From positions 186,001-250,000 of the forward strand of contig CAWIZY010000018.1 of NCBI GenBank assembly GCA_963840725.1: 64,000 nucleotides of DNA, in the 5' to 3' direction. Position 1 is the stretch's first letter; every line of letters begins with the position of its first letter. This DNA comes from CAVWDU01 sp963840725 (GTDB lineage Bacteria > Pseudomonadota > Gammaproteobacteria > Pseudomonadales > Halieaceae). The notes under the pieces are model-generated. The model saw nothing but the letters and a program-made list of their open reading frames with translations, had not been told where the DNA came from and ran no database searches. Both the position numbers and the translations under genes were made by a program. Of this stretch, positions 52,944-61,479 are shown piece after piece.

Positions 52944-53798
52944 TCACTGGCTCATATAAGACTCAACCACCCGCCGAAACACTGTTGCGGGCACGTAGAT
53001 GCTCAAGTCGGTTCCATTCCCCTCTGATATGACGCCAAGCAGCTCTGGCTGCAGACCTGCTGCGGGCTGCACCACCGCGCCGCCCGAAGCGCCTTTGTGC
53101 GCGGTACAATCGCTTTCGGTACGGCCACGTAACTGGGCGGTGATACGGCAGGCAGGGTCATAGGTGAGTCTTGACCCATGGTTGCCGATGCCCGCATCCC
53201 GGGAGTAGCCCGCCATCTGAATATTGCGAGCGGGATCACCCCGGTCATCTCCGAGAGTCAGTGGCTTGACCTCTGTCCTGGGAACGTTCTCAAGCAACCT
53301 CAGCACGGCCCAGTCTGCGTGCATGCCGCCTCCATCCGTGACACGTACGGCCTCCAGGGTGCGGCTGGTCGCAGAGCCGGGCTGCAGAGTGAAGGTGATG
53401 CGTTGGCTGAGATCCCGGTAGTCTGCCAGGCAATGCCATGCGGTCATGATAAACGCCGAGTTCTCGGCATCCTTTTGTCCGATCAGGGTGGCACTGCAAT
53501 CCTCGCGGTGATGCCGCCGGTGGCCATCGCGGTAGCGGATCCCCGGCACCTGCAACTGCCCAATGGCACTCATCCACGGCGTTGCCTGCTGGTCATGGAC
53601 TTGTCTTGGGTCCGGGGTCTGTGGCGCCAGGGCGGAATCGGCAAAGGCCATACCGGAGCCTGCTCCCAGGGCAGCCAATGCTAACCATTTGAATAGGCCC
53701 AGCAGCCGTGGCGTGGACACTGGCACTCCGGTCTGCCCGGGCTTGCGCAATTCACTCAGTACAGGGCACGCTGCTGACTGTTCGGCCGCCGCACTCAC
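52944..53798 (-). CDS. Trypsin-like serine protease, exported
   Basis: A 284-residue protein from GTG 53798, overlapping the upstream gene. A membrane segment lies at residues 32-52 (LLGLFKWLALAALGAGSGMA). The catalytic triad is visible: His in FIMTAWHCLADYR, Asp in GGMHADWAVLRLLE, and Ser in HKGASGGAVVQPA. The Cys residues near His and Ser fit disulfides. It lacks a PDZ domain, so it is closer to trypsin-type than to DegP. It is cotranscribed with the hypothetical gene upstream. Confidence 0.88.
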   Translation of the reverse strand: MSAAAEQSAACPVLSELRKPGQTGVPVSTPRLLGLFKWLALAALGAGSGMAFADSALAPQTPDPRQVHDQQATPWMSAIGQLQVPGIRYRDGHRRHHREDCSATLIGQKDAENSAFIMTAWHCLADYRDLSQRITFTLQPGSATSRTLEAVRVTDGGGMHADWAVLRLLENVPRTEVKPLTLGDDRGDPARNIQMAGYSRDAGIGNHGSRLTYDPACRITAQLRGRTESDCTAHKGASGGAVVQPAAGLQPELLGVISEGNGTDLSIYVPATVFRRVVESYMSQ

Positions 53799-54511
53799 TC
53801 CTTGAGTTTCAGAGTAATCTTGCCATTTTCGATATGCAGGTCCTCAACGCCATCGGAAAAAGCCTTCCAGAAGCCGGCCTGACTGCCATAATGTTCCACC
53901 AGGTCGATATTTTTCATACCGCCCAGCCAGGCGTTCGGAATGGCGACACCCATGACCGTAACGCCGCGCAGCCTGGCCACGGCGCGGTTGTCCACGTACA
54001 TCAGCTCCATGCCCGCGCGCACTTTCAGAATCTGGCCGCCCAGGACAGGGAAGTCCTCATCCACGGGCACCAGGAGCCGGGCGCTGAGCAAGTCGTCAGA
54101 TAAATCGATGGCGAGTTTCTTGGCCATATTGGTATTTTTTGCCAGCATACCGTTCAATTCGCGTTCGGTCAGCGTCACACTGCGGCTTGCACCGAGCTCG
54201 GAATAGGCTTGGGGCTCAAGAAAATCCCCGTCGGTGCTGGTGCCGGTGCCGGAGCTCGGGGCGGAGCCGGTTGCCGCAGCCGGCGATAAGGGCGACCCGG
54301 CGGCCTGTAAGGCGTCGATGCGCTCTAGTTTGGCTGCCAGTTCTGTTTCTTCGGCGGCAGAGAGAGTGACCGGTTTGAACTCCGCGGGGAATATGTAGCC
54401 GCGTACAAACCAGAAGGTGAGCCCCGCGGTTACCAGAATGGTGGCAAGCACGATGAAGAAAATGTGCAGTGGACTGCGTCTGGGTGCAGCGGGCTGGGCA
54501 GATTCTGTCAT
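53795..54511 (-). CDS. Hypothetical single-pass membrane protein
   Basis: A 238-residue protein not recognised. One membrane helix (IFFIVLATILVTAGLTFWFV) near residues 20-40 is followed by a Ser/Thr/Gly-rich linker (80-105) and a C-terminal domain of about 130 residues. That domain has TLTERELNGMLAKNTN, AIDLSDDLLSARLLVPVDED, GVAIPNAWLGGMKNIDLVEH and GVEDLHIENGKITLKLKE, a regular beta-rich pattern of a periplasmic fold. A TTG at 54535 is an alternative start. It overlaps the protease gene by four bases (GTGA), which suggests it is a partner or anchor. Confidence 0.75.
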   Translation of the reverse strand: MTESAQPAAPRRSPLHIFFIVLATILVTAGLTFWFVRGYIFPAEFKPVTLSAAEETELAAKLERIDALQAAGSPLSPAAATGSAPSSGTGTSTDGDFLEPQAYSELGASRSVTLTERELNGMLAKNTNMAKKLAIDLSDDLLSARLLVPVDEDFPVLGGQILKVRAGMELMYVDNRAVARLRGVTVMGVAIPNAWLGGMKNIDLVEHYGSQAGFWKAFSDGVEDLHIENGKITLKLKE

Positions 54512-54673
54512 GAGCGGTTGGCTATCCTTGTGCAATTATGTGCAATTGCGGGTCAAGCGCTGTTGACGATGGAGAGGCCGCAGCGACGGGGTGGACACCA
54601 TGGGCGGTCACGGTGTCTGTGAGCACTCGGTGAATAGATCACCGGCTGGGGCAAGCCAGCCGGGTCTGCCTTA

Positions 54674-54985
54674 TCAGGAAAACAGTCCTTTGACTTTGTC
54701 GGTAACGGAGGCCCAGCCAGATTCCAGGCCCTTGGAAATCTCGTCCCAGTTGGCCTCGGCATCAGCCCGCAATTCGTCGAATGTTTCATCAGACGCCTTG
54801 CTCAGCTCGTCGAACTTGCTCTTGCCTTTTTCCCACATCTTTTCCGCTTCCGCCAGTGCCACCGCGGCATCATCGGATACGTCCTCTCCCGCCGCGTCCA
54901 TCTTGGCTTTCATTTCATTGATTTTGCTTTCGCTGGCGTCCAGTGCAGATTTCATTGTTGCCTGCAGTTCTTCGCGTGTTTTCAT
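54674..54985 (-). CDS. Small charged coiled-coil protein
   Basis: A 103-residue hydrophilic protein of amphipathic helices, rich in Glu, Lys, Ala and Asp, starting at ATG 54985 with a GAGGG nearby. Stretches such as MKSALDASESKINEMKAKMD and KMWEKGKSKFDELSKASDE are helical, with Trp spaced along the helices (MWEKG, NWDEIS, GWASVTD). It ends in TDKVKGLFS. It resembles stress-related helical proteins of the LEA/apolipoprotein-like type in composition only. No function can be given. Confidence 0.75.
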   Translation of the reverse strand: MKTREELQATMKSALDASESKINEMKAKMDAAGEDVSDDAAVALAEAEKMWEKGKSKFDELSKASDETFDELRADAEANWDEISKGLESGWASVTDKVKGLFS

Positions 54986-55160
54986 GGTGGTGCCCTCTTG
55001 CTGATTGGTGATTGAGTGTAGACCAGAGCACGTGTGCTCCCGGCGCAGTGTAGCGGATTTTTCGATCAGGTAAAGTCTGCAGACGGGGGGTAAATGGTGC
55101 AGCCTGGTTGGCGTAATTCCGCTATGCTGATCACTGACCCGGGTTAACAGGGAAATCAGG

Positions 55161-56525
55161 GTGAAGTTGGTCCGCGCAGGGTTCGTTTGCCAGGGTATGA
55201 TGCTGATGATGGTCACCACTGCATCCGCTCTGACCTGGGCTCATTTTCCGGCCTCCTATGGCCGCGATTTTGCCATTGCTACGGAAACTGACCCTGTTGC
55301 GCCCGCCGCAAGTTCAGGGGACGGTCAGCCGACAGACGCAGCCGAGAGAACCGACACGGGGTCGTCGCCATTGCGCACCGTTGTCGAGCCAGAGGCGGCC
55401 AGCCCCCACCAGCGGCTGTTGGCCGATCTTGAACAGCAGGGAGGTCCCTTTGCTGCTGGCCTCTATGAACCGCTGACTATGCTCGGTCGTTTGCACAGGG
55501 ATAGTGGTGACTACCGCGGTGCGGCAGCACTGTACCGGCGTGCGCTGCATACTATCCGGGTCAACGAAGGATTACTTGCTGAACAACAGCTGCCGGTGCT
55601 GGAGGAACTGATTGTCCTGTATCGGAAAAGCGGGGACTGGGAGCTACTGGACCAGGCCTATGACGACTACCTGAGGGTTGTGGAGCTTGGTGCTGTGGCG
55701 TCCCGCGAGACCGCCCGACGGGCGGTGCTGGCACATTTCAGCTGGCAGCGGGAAGCACTTCGGCGCGGTATCGACAGCGACCGGAATGCGCGCCTGCTTG
55801 CGCTCTTTGATACCACTCGTCGCTTGCTCGATGAAGCCGCAGCTGATCCAGACACGGAACAGGCATGGCATCGCCAGCTCGTCTTTGCGCAGTTGGATAA
55901 TCTTTACCTGATCGTTGGTGAGTTGCCTGTTGATGAACAAGTCACCGGCCGATCCGCGACAGGCCAGCGGGTAGGTGGTGTGACTCGGTCTCCGGAATAC
56001 ATCCGCCAGCGCATGACCCGCATACAACAGACTGCAGTGGGGCTGGGTAGCGACCTGTTGATGGGTTATTTGGAAAGATGGCCCGATAGCACGGCGCTGG
56101 AAACAGCACAGATCTGGCTCGCGCTGGCCGATTGGTACCAGTGGAACGACAAACTGCAAAGTGCTGAGAGCCGCTATCGCAAGGTGATAGTAATCTTGCG
56201 CGAATCAGGTAATAACGCACTCCTGCAGCAGTGGTTTGGTCAGGCAGCAGAACTGCCGGTTCGTCCTGTTTTTTTACCCCGCCTCGCAAGTGATGACCCG
56301 CCGGGGCCGACGACTGTCCGTGCCCGTTTTCGGGTGTCTGCCAGGGGTAATGTGTCGGATATTGACATCGCGCTGGCGGACCCAGAGCGGCAGGGGGGCG
56401 CGTATGGATTACGGCAGATGCTGCGGGGCACCCATTTCCGGCCAAAGATGTTGGCCGACGGCAGTCAGGTCGAGTGCGTGCTGAGCCGGGACTACAGGGT
56501 ATTTACGCCCGGCCGGCCCAGGTAG
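55161..56525 (+). CDS. Secreted TPR protein with TonB-C-like end (paralogue 2)
   Basis: A 454-residue paralogue of the gene at 37773, starting at GTG 55161. A signal-like N-terminus (GMMLMMVTTASALTWAHF) is followed by a low-complexity linker. TPR-like repeats (DYRGAAALYRRALHTIRVNE, LADWYQWNDKLQSAESRYRK) match paralogue 1 closely, as does the C-terminal domain (TVRARFRVSARGNVSDIDIA, LRQMLRGTHFRPKMLADG). It is divergent from the small charged protein gene. Function is unknown. Confidence 0.8.
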   Translation: MKLVRAGFVCQGMMLMMVTTASALTWAHFPASYGRDFAIATETDPVAPAASSGDGQPTDAAERTDTGSSPLRTVVEPEAASPHQRLLADLEQQGGPFAAGLYEPLTMLGRLHRDSGDYRGAAALYRRALHTIRVNEGLLAEQQLPVLEELIVLYRKSGDWELLDQAYDDYLRVVELGAVASRETARRAVLAHFSWQREALRRGIDSDRNARLLALFDTTRRLLDEAAADPDTEQAWHRQLVFAQLDNLYLIVGELPVDEQVTGRSATGQRVGGVTRSPEYIRQRMTRIQQTAVGLGSDLLMGYLERWPDSTALETAQIWLALADWYQWNDKLQSAESRYRKVIVILRESGNNALLQQWFGQAAELPVRPVFLPRLASDDPPGPTTVRARFRVSARGNVSDIDIALADPERQGGAYGLRQMLRGTHFRPKMLADGSQVECVLSRDYRVFTPGRPR

Positions 56526-56539
56526 TTGCGCTGGAGCTT

Positions 56540-59500
56540 CTATTCAGGGGGTGGGGTTGGGCCTCCGTGGGCCCTCTCGCGCAACCCCTGAATCATCCTG
56601 AAGAAGATGGGAACCAGCAGTGTGCCGCCGATGACGGCCATGATAGTGCCGCCAAAGACCGCCAGCCCGAGAGAGCTTCTCGCTGCGGCACCGGCGCCCG
56701 ATGCAATGACCAGTGGGAAGACCCCCACCACAAATGCCAGCCCGGTCATGGCCACCGGTCGAAAACGCATGCGGGCCGCTTCCAGCGTGGCTGTCTCCAG
56801 GTCCATACCTTCATTCTCACGCAGTGTTTTTGCAAACTCGACGATAAGAATCGCGGTCTTGGCCGCCATGCCAACCAGAAGAATCATGCCAATCTGGCCA
56901 TAGAGACTGAGGGGCATGCCGCTGATCAGCAGGCCAATCAGAGCGCCTATCATCGCTATGGGCACCGACAATATAATCGCCACTGGTGTCATAAACGATT
57001 CGTACAAGGCCACCAGGAACAGATAGGCAAAGACCAGAGACAACCCCAGGGCGATCGGTGCCATGTTTCCTGACTTGCGCTCTTCGTAGCTTGATCCGGT
57101 CCAGGCGTAGCGGTAGCCGGGCGGCAGCATTTCGGGCGAGATTTTATCCATGGCCTGCATGGCCTGCCCGGAACTGTAACCACCGGGCGCATTGGGTACA
57201 CCGTTGATGGTCGCCGAGTCATAGGTGTTATAGCGGTACAAAATGTCGGCGCCCTGGATTGGCACTGGCCGCACCAAAGCGCTCATGGAGACCATATCTC
57301 CTGAGCGATTGGCGACGTAGAGATTGGCCAGGTCCGCTTCGGTTTGCCGGAACGGGGCGTCGGCCTGGACCATGACCCGATAGGTTTGCCCGAAGAGGTT
57401 GAAATCGTTGATGTAGGCCCCCCCCAAATTAGCCTGCAGGGTCAGGAATATATCGCTGACCGCGACCCCCAGAGTCTTGGCCCTGACTCGGTCGATTTCC
57501 AGCCAGATTTGCGGGTAGTTGGCCCGGAATGTGGAAAAGGCCCGTAACACCTCCGGTTGCTGGTTGGCCGCCGGGATAAATGACCCAAGCAGCTCAGCCA
57601 TCGGCTGCGCACCCTTGCTCTGGGTATCCTGTATCACATAAGAGAATCCTGCGACCGCGCCGAGCCCCGGCAGTGCCGGGGCACCAAAAACAATGGTATT
57701 GCCGCCGGTGCGGGTTTTGAATAATTGCTGATACTTGGCCTGCAAGGCGAACTGGTGCTGTTCCGCTGTCTTGCGCTGGTGCCAGTCCTTGAGCTTGACA
57801 ATAAGCATCCCGGCGTTCGATTGCAGTGCTGCGTTCAATGCACTGAATCCATTCACGGCCAGTATGGACTCAATGGCCGGGTCCCCCTCCATCAGGTCGT
57901 AGAGCTCGTCCATGTAATCGGCGGTGCGGTTGAGCGAGGCGGCCGCCGGTAATTGCACATCGACCATAAAGAAACCTTTGTCCTCTTCCGGGATAAAGCT
58001 GCCAGGCACCAGGGCGAACAGGGCATATAGCAGACCAAACAGGGCGGCGATCAGTACTCCGCTTACGGCTAAATGACGCGTTAACCAGCCCACTATGGCC
58101 ATATAGCCGTGGCTGATCTTGCCAAATAACCAGTTGAACCCGCGAATCAGGGCGTTGGGTTCATGATGGCCGGGTTTCAGTAGCAAAGCGCACAGAGCGG
58201 GGCTGAGGCTCAGCGCGTTGATCATCGAGATCAGTACCGATACCACCAGCGTTACCCCGAATTGATAGAACATTTCACCGGTAATCCCGGGCAGCAGCAT
58301 GGTCGGCCCAAACACAGCAATCAGCACCGTTGAGGTGGCAAAGATGGGCGCCGCCACCTCATGCATCGCCTTTTGTGTCGCCGCACGCGGAGCGAGGCCT
58401 TCATCTGCCATCAAGCGCTCGACGTTCTCTACCACAATGATGGCATCGTCCACCACCAGGCCAATGGCAAGGATCAGGGCAAACAACGTTACCGTGTTGA
58501 TGGTCATACCCAAGAGGTAGATGACTGCCAGGGTGCCGATGATGGACACGGGCACCGCGATGGTGGGCACCAGTGTGGCTCGAACGTTTCCCAGGAATAA
58601 ATAGGTGACGAAGATGACCAGCAGAATCGTGAATCCCAGCGTCAGGACGGTCTCCTCCAGTGAGGCCTCAATGAAGAGGGTGGTGTCGTGCCCGATGGTG
58701 TATTCCAGCCCCTCGGGAAAATAAACGCTCAGTTCCTCCAGTTTTTCCCGTATGCGTTCGGCAACCAGCATCGAATTGGCGCCGGATAGCTTGTAGATGG
58801 CCAACAGCACACCGGGCGAGTTATTGAATTCACCGAAGCCTTTGTAGACTTCTGATCCCAACTCAAGCCTGGCCACGTCGCGCAGCCGCAGCACCGAGCC
58901 CATAGAGTCGGCGCGCAGGATGATATCCCCGAACTCCTCCTCGGATACCAGTCGGCCCTTGGTTTTGAGCACGTACTGGAACTGGGTTTCATCCGGGTTG
59001 GGCGCGCCGCCCAACTGGCCGACCGCCGCCTGCAGATTCTGTTCCTTGATAGCGGCAATCACCTGGGCAACGCTGAGCTTGTTGACCGCCATCTGGTTGG
59101 GGTCCAGCCACACCCGCATGCCATAATTCAGTGCACCGATGATTTTTGCTTCGCCGACACCCTCGATACGCGCCAATTCGGGCACCAGGTTGAGGCTGGC
59201 ATAGTTCGACATGAACACACCGTCGAGGCTCTTGTCGGGTGAGTACAGGTTGGCGACCATCAGCATGTCCGGACTGCTCTTGCGCACCATCACCCCCCGG
59301 GCACGTACCTCCGGCGGCAGCCTCGGTTCTGCCATCGCAACCCGGTTCTGCACGTCCACTTGCGCCAGGTTTGCGTCGGTGCCAAGCTCGAAGGTGATGG
59401 TCAGTGCATAGCTGCCGTCACTGGCGGAGGAAGAGGCCATGTAGACCATACCCTCCGCCCCGTTCACCTGATCCTCGATGGGACCCGCTACCGCTTCCTT

Positions 59501-59674
59501 GACGGTTTCAGCGCTGGCCCCCGGGTAGTTGGTGACTACACGGACCTTGGGTGCGGCGATGTCGGGATATTGGTCGACAGGCATGACCACAACTGCCATC
59601 AGGCCGAAAATCGTAATCAGCAGCGAGATGACCAGCGCGAAACGCGGCCGCCTGATAAAAAACTGTGGGCCCAT
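56540..59674 (-). CDS. RND efflux permease (AcrB/MexB-like)
   Basis: A 1044-residue HAE1-type pump of the usual length. MGPQFFIRRPRFALVISLLI is the first helix, GLVVDDAIIVVENVERLM holds the Asp pair, and GMAAKTAILIVEFAKTLREN holds the Lys in the C-terminal half. The motifs PVDQYPDIAAPKVRV and GAPALPGLGAVAGFSY resemble AcrB/MexB drug pumps. The adaptor gene is 25 bases upstream. There is no outer membrane channel gene beside it. It is unlike the 11.6-kb pump enough to be a separate system. Confidence 0.94.
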   Translation of the reverse strand: MGPQFFIRRPRFALVISLLITIFGLMAVVVMPVDQYPDIAAPKVRVVTNYPGASAETVKEAVAGPIEDQVNGAEGMVYMASSSASDGSYALTITFELGTDANLAQVDVQNRVAMAEPRLPPEVRARGVMVRKSSPDMLMVANLYSPDKSLDGVFMSNYASLNLVPELARIEGVGEAKIIGALNYGMRVWLDPNQMAVNKLSVAQVIAAIKEQNLQAAVGQLGGAPNPDETQFQYVLKTKGRLVSEEEFGDIILRADSMGSVLRLRDVARLELGSEVYKGFGEFNNSPGVLLAIYKLSGANSMLVAERIREKLEELSVYFPEGLEYTIGHDTTLFIEASLEETVLTLGFTILLVIFVTYLFLGNVRATLVPTIAVPVSIIGTLAVIYLLGMTINTVTLFALILAIGLVVDDAIIVVENVERLMADEGLAPRAATQKAMHEVAAPIFATSTVLIAVFGPTMLLPGITGEMFYQFGVTLVVSVLISMINALSLSPALCALLLKPGHHEPNALIRGFNWLFGKISHGYMAIVGWLTRHLAVSGVLIAALFGLLYALFALVPGSFIPEEDKGFFMVDVQLPAAASLNRTADYMDELYDLMEGDPAIESILAVNGFSALNAALQSNAGMLIVKLKDWHQRKTAEQHQFALQAKYQQLFKTRTGGNTIVFGAPALPGLGAVAGFSYVIQDTQSKGAQPMAELLGSFIPAANQQPEVLRAFSTFRANYPQIWLEIDRVRAKTLGVAVSDIFLTLQANLGGAYINDFNLFGQTYRVMVQADAPFRQTEADLANLYVANRSGDMVSMSALVRPVPIQGADILYRYNTYDSATINGVPNAPGGYSSGQAMQAMDKISPEMLPPGYRYAWTGSSYEERKSGNMAPIALGLSLVFAYLFLVALYESFMTPVAIILSVPIAMIGALIGLLISGMPLSLYGQIGMILLVGMAAKTAILIVEFAKTLRENEGMDLETATLEAARMRFRPVAMTGLAFVVGVFPLVIASGAGAAARSSLGLAVFGGTIMAVIGGTLLVPIFFRMIQGLRERAHGGPTPPPE

Positions 59675-59699
59675 CAGGGTGTCTCCCGCGGTAGGTTAA

Positions 59700-60842
59700 T
59701 CAGCTATCGGAAATGTTCAGAACCGCGCCGGGACGCAGGGCTTGAATGCCTTCGATCACAATGCGCTCACCCTCTTCGAGACCAGACCTTACCGCCCAAT
59801 CTGCCCCGTCTCTGATGCCCACCTCGATGTTTTTCCTGACCACCGTGTTGCTGCTATCCAGCGCATAGACGTATTTCCCCTGCTGGTCTTGCAGTACGGC
59901 TTTTTGCGGAATCATGACGCGCTTGAGCTCGCGGGCAGCACGCCCCACCAGCATGAGGTTCTGGCCGGGTAGCAGCAAGCCCTCCGGATTGGGGAACAGA
60001 GCCCTTCCGGCAATCATGCCACTGGAGTCAGCAGATGCATGAGCCCAGTTCTCGAACTTCCCCTTGTGCGGGTACTCGCGTCCGCCGGCCAATTCGATAC
60101 TCAACTCCAGTTCCGGGAGTTCGATACCCCTTGCCTGCAGCTCGCTGCGCAGTAATACAAAGTCATTGTAGGTATGAATGGGAACCTTGGTGATTACATA
60201 GATGGGGTCCAGTTGCACCAGCTCGAACAAGGGGCCGGCGAGTGGGGTGACATAGTCACCTACCGCGAAGTTTGATTTACTGATCCGGCCATCGAATGGC
60301 GCGCGAATCCGGGTGTGTTCCAGGTTGAGTGAGGCCCGCTCCAGGCCCGCTTCAGCCTTGGCAAGAGCTGCCTGTGCCATACCGACATTGGCTTTGGCCT
60401 TGTCGAAATCAACGTCGGAAATATAGCCATCTGGGCCGAGCTGCTCGGCACGTTTCCAGTTGGCCTCGACCTGCTCCAGGCTGGCCTTGGCAGACAGCAA
60501 CTCGGCATTGGCGGCGTCATAAGCCGCTTTATATTGGGACGGGTCCAGTTCAACCAGCAGGTCGCCCTGTTTGACCAGCTGTCCCGGAGAAAAATGGTTG
60601 GCGGCGAGGTTGGCCGGGACGTCCGCTCGCAGATTGGCGGTCTGCACGGCCTCCACCAGAGACGGTTGAGTGAATTTTGGCCGCACGATGCGAGACTGCG
60701 CCGTGGCGATCGCAGTCCCTGAGACCGGCAAGGCAACCGCCGGGGGGGGTGTTCCCTGTTTAGCTTCCGGCTCGGTTTTGCTGCAGGCAGAGAGGGCGAG
60801 CACAGGGATAATAAAAAGTGCCGCCAGTTTGCATTGATGCAT
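59700..60842 (-). CDS. RND efflux adaptor lipoprotein (AcrA-like)
   Basis: A 380-residue periplasmic adaptor. The N-terminus has a lipobox (ALSACSKTEPEAK), so it is lipidated at Cys near residue 20. The lipoyl halves (LVKQGDLLVELDPSQYKAAY and RIRAPFDGRISKSNFAVGDY) flank a coiled-coil hairpin, and the C-terminal half contains ARELKRVMIPQKAVLQDQQG and GLEEGERIVIEGIQALRPGA. The pair with the RND gene is one operon. Confidence 0.94.
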   Translation of the reverse strand: MHQCKLAALFIIPVLALSACSKTEPEAKQGTPPPAVALPVSGTAIATAQSRIVRPKFTQPSLVEAVQTANLRADVPANLAANHFSPGQLVKQGDLLVELDPSQYKAAYDAANAELLSAKASLEQVEANWKRAEQLGPDGYISDVDFDKAKANVGMAQAALAKAEAGLERASLNLEHTRIRAPFDGRISKSNFAVGDYVTPLAGPLFELVQLDPIYVITKVPIHTYNDFVLLRSELQARGIELPELELSIELAGGREYPHKGKFENWAHASADSSGMIAGRALFPNPEGLLLPGQNLMLVGRAARELKRVMIPQKAVLQDQQGKYVYALDSSNTVVRKNIEVGIRDGADWAVRSGLEEGERIVIEGIQALRPGAVLNISDS

Positions 60843-60992
60843 CGATTTTTCTCCGTCTACGATCCCTTTTGGAGCCTCGTTCAGCGCCTGTGGGCCTTGG
60901 CGTTTGCGGGCGTTTATCTGTAATTGATGATAGCATGCTTGGGCGTTATTGCAGTCTCAGATCTCCCAGGATTCCAGCTACTGACTTTTAGC

Positions 60993-61457
60993 ATGACTTC
61001 TATTAATACACTCTGGGTCGATGCCGATGCCTGTCCGGGTTTGGTCAAGGAAATACTGTTCCGGGCGGCCAATCGGGTGACAACGCCGTTAGTCCTGGTG
61101 GCAAACCACGCACTGCGTGTGCCGCCCTCTCCGTGGATAAGGGCGGTTCAGGTGGGTCAGGGTTTTGACGTGGCCGATGATTATATTGTGGCAAACGCGG
61201 CCGAACACGACCTGGTCATAACGGCTGATATCCCGCTCGCAGCGGAACTGTTGGAAAAAGGTGCACGAGTCATCACTCCCCGCGGTGAGCGCTACACTGC
61301 GGCGAATATCCGACAGCGTTTGAATATGCGCGACTTCATGGAAACCATGCGCAGCTCCGGCGAAGTCACAGGCGGACCACCACCGCTTTCGCAACGTGAC
61401 CTGCAGGCGTTTGCCAACACGCTGGACCAGCTGCTGACCCGGTACGGATCGGGGTGA
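60993..61457 (+). CDS. UPF0178/DUF188 family protein (YaiI-like)
   Basis: A 154-residue protein with the DUF188 pattern WVDADACPGLVKEILFRAA, VVQVGQGFDVADDYI-like region, DLVITADIPLAAELLEKGA and NIRQRLNMRDFMETMRSSGE. Asp residues in the first and third motifs suggest a PIN-like nuclease fold. The ATG at 60993 is preferred over GTG/ATG forms upstream at 60924. Function is unknown in the family. Confidence 0.93.
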   Translation: MTSINTLWVDADACPGLVKEILFRAANRVTTPLVLVANHALRVPPSPWIRAVQVGQGFDVADDYIVANAAEHDLVITADIPLAAELLEKGARVITPRGERYTAANIRQRLNMRDFMETMRSSGEVTGGPPPLSQRDLQAFANTLDQLLTRYGSG

Positions 61458-61479
61458 CGCCGCCTTGCTTTATCGCCGC

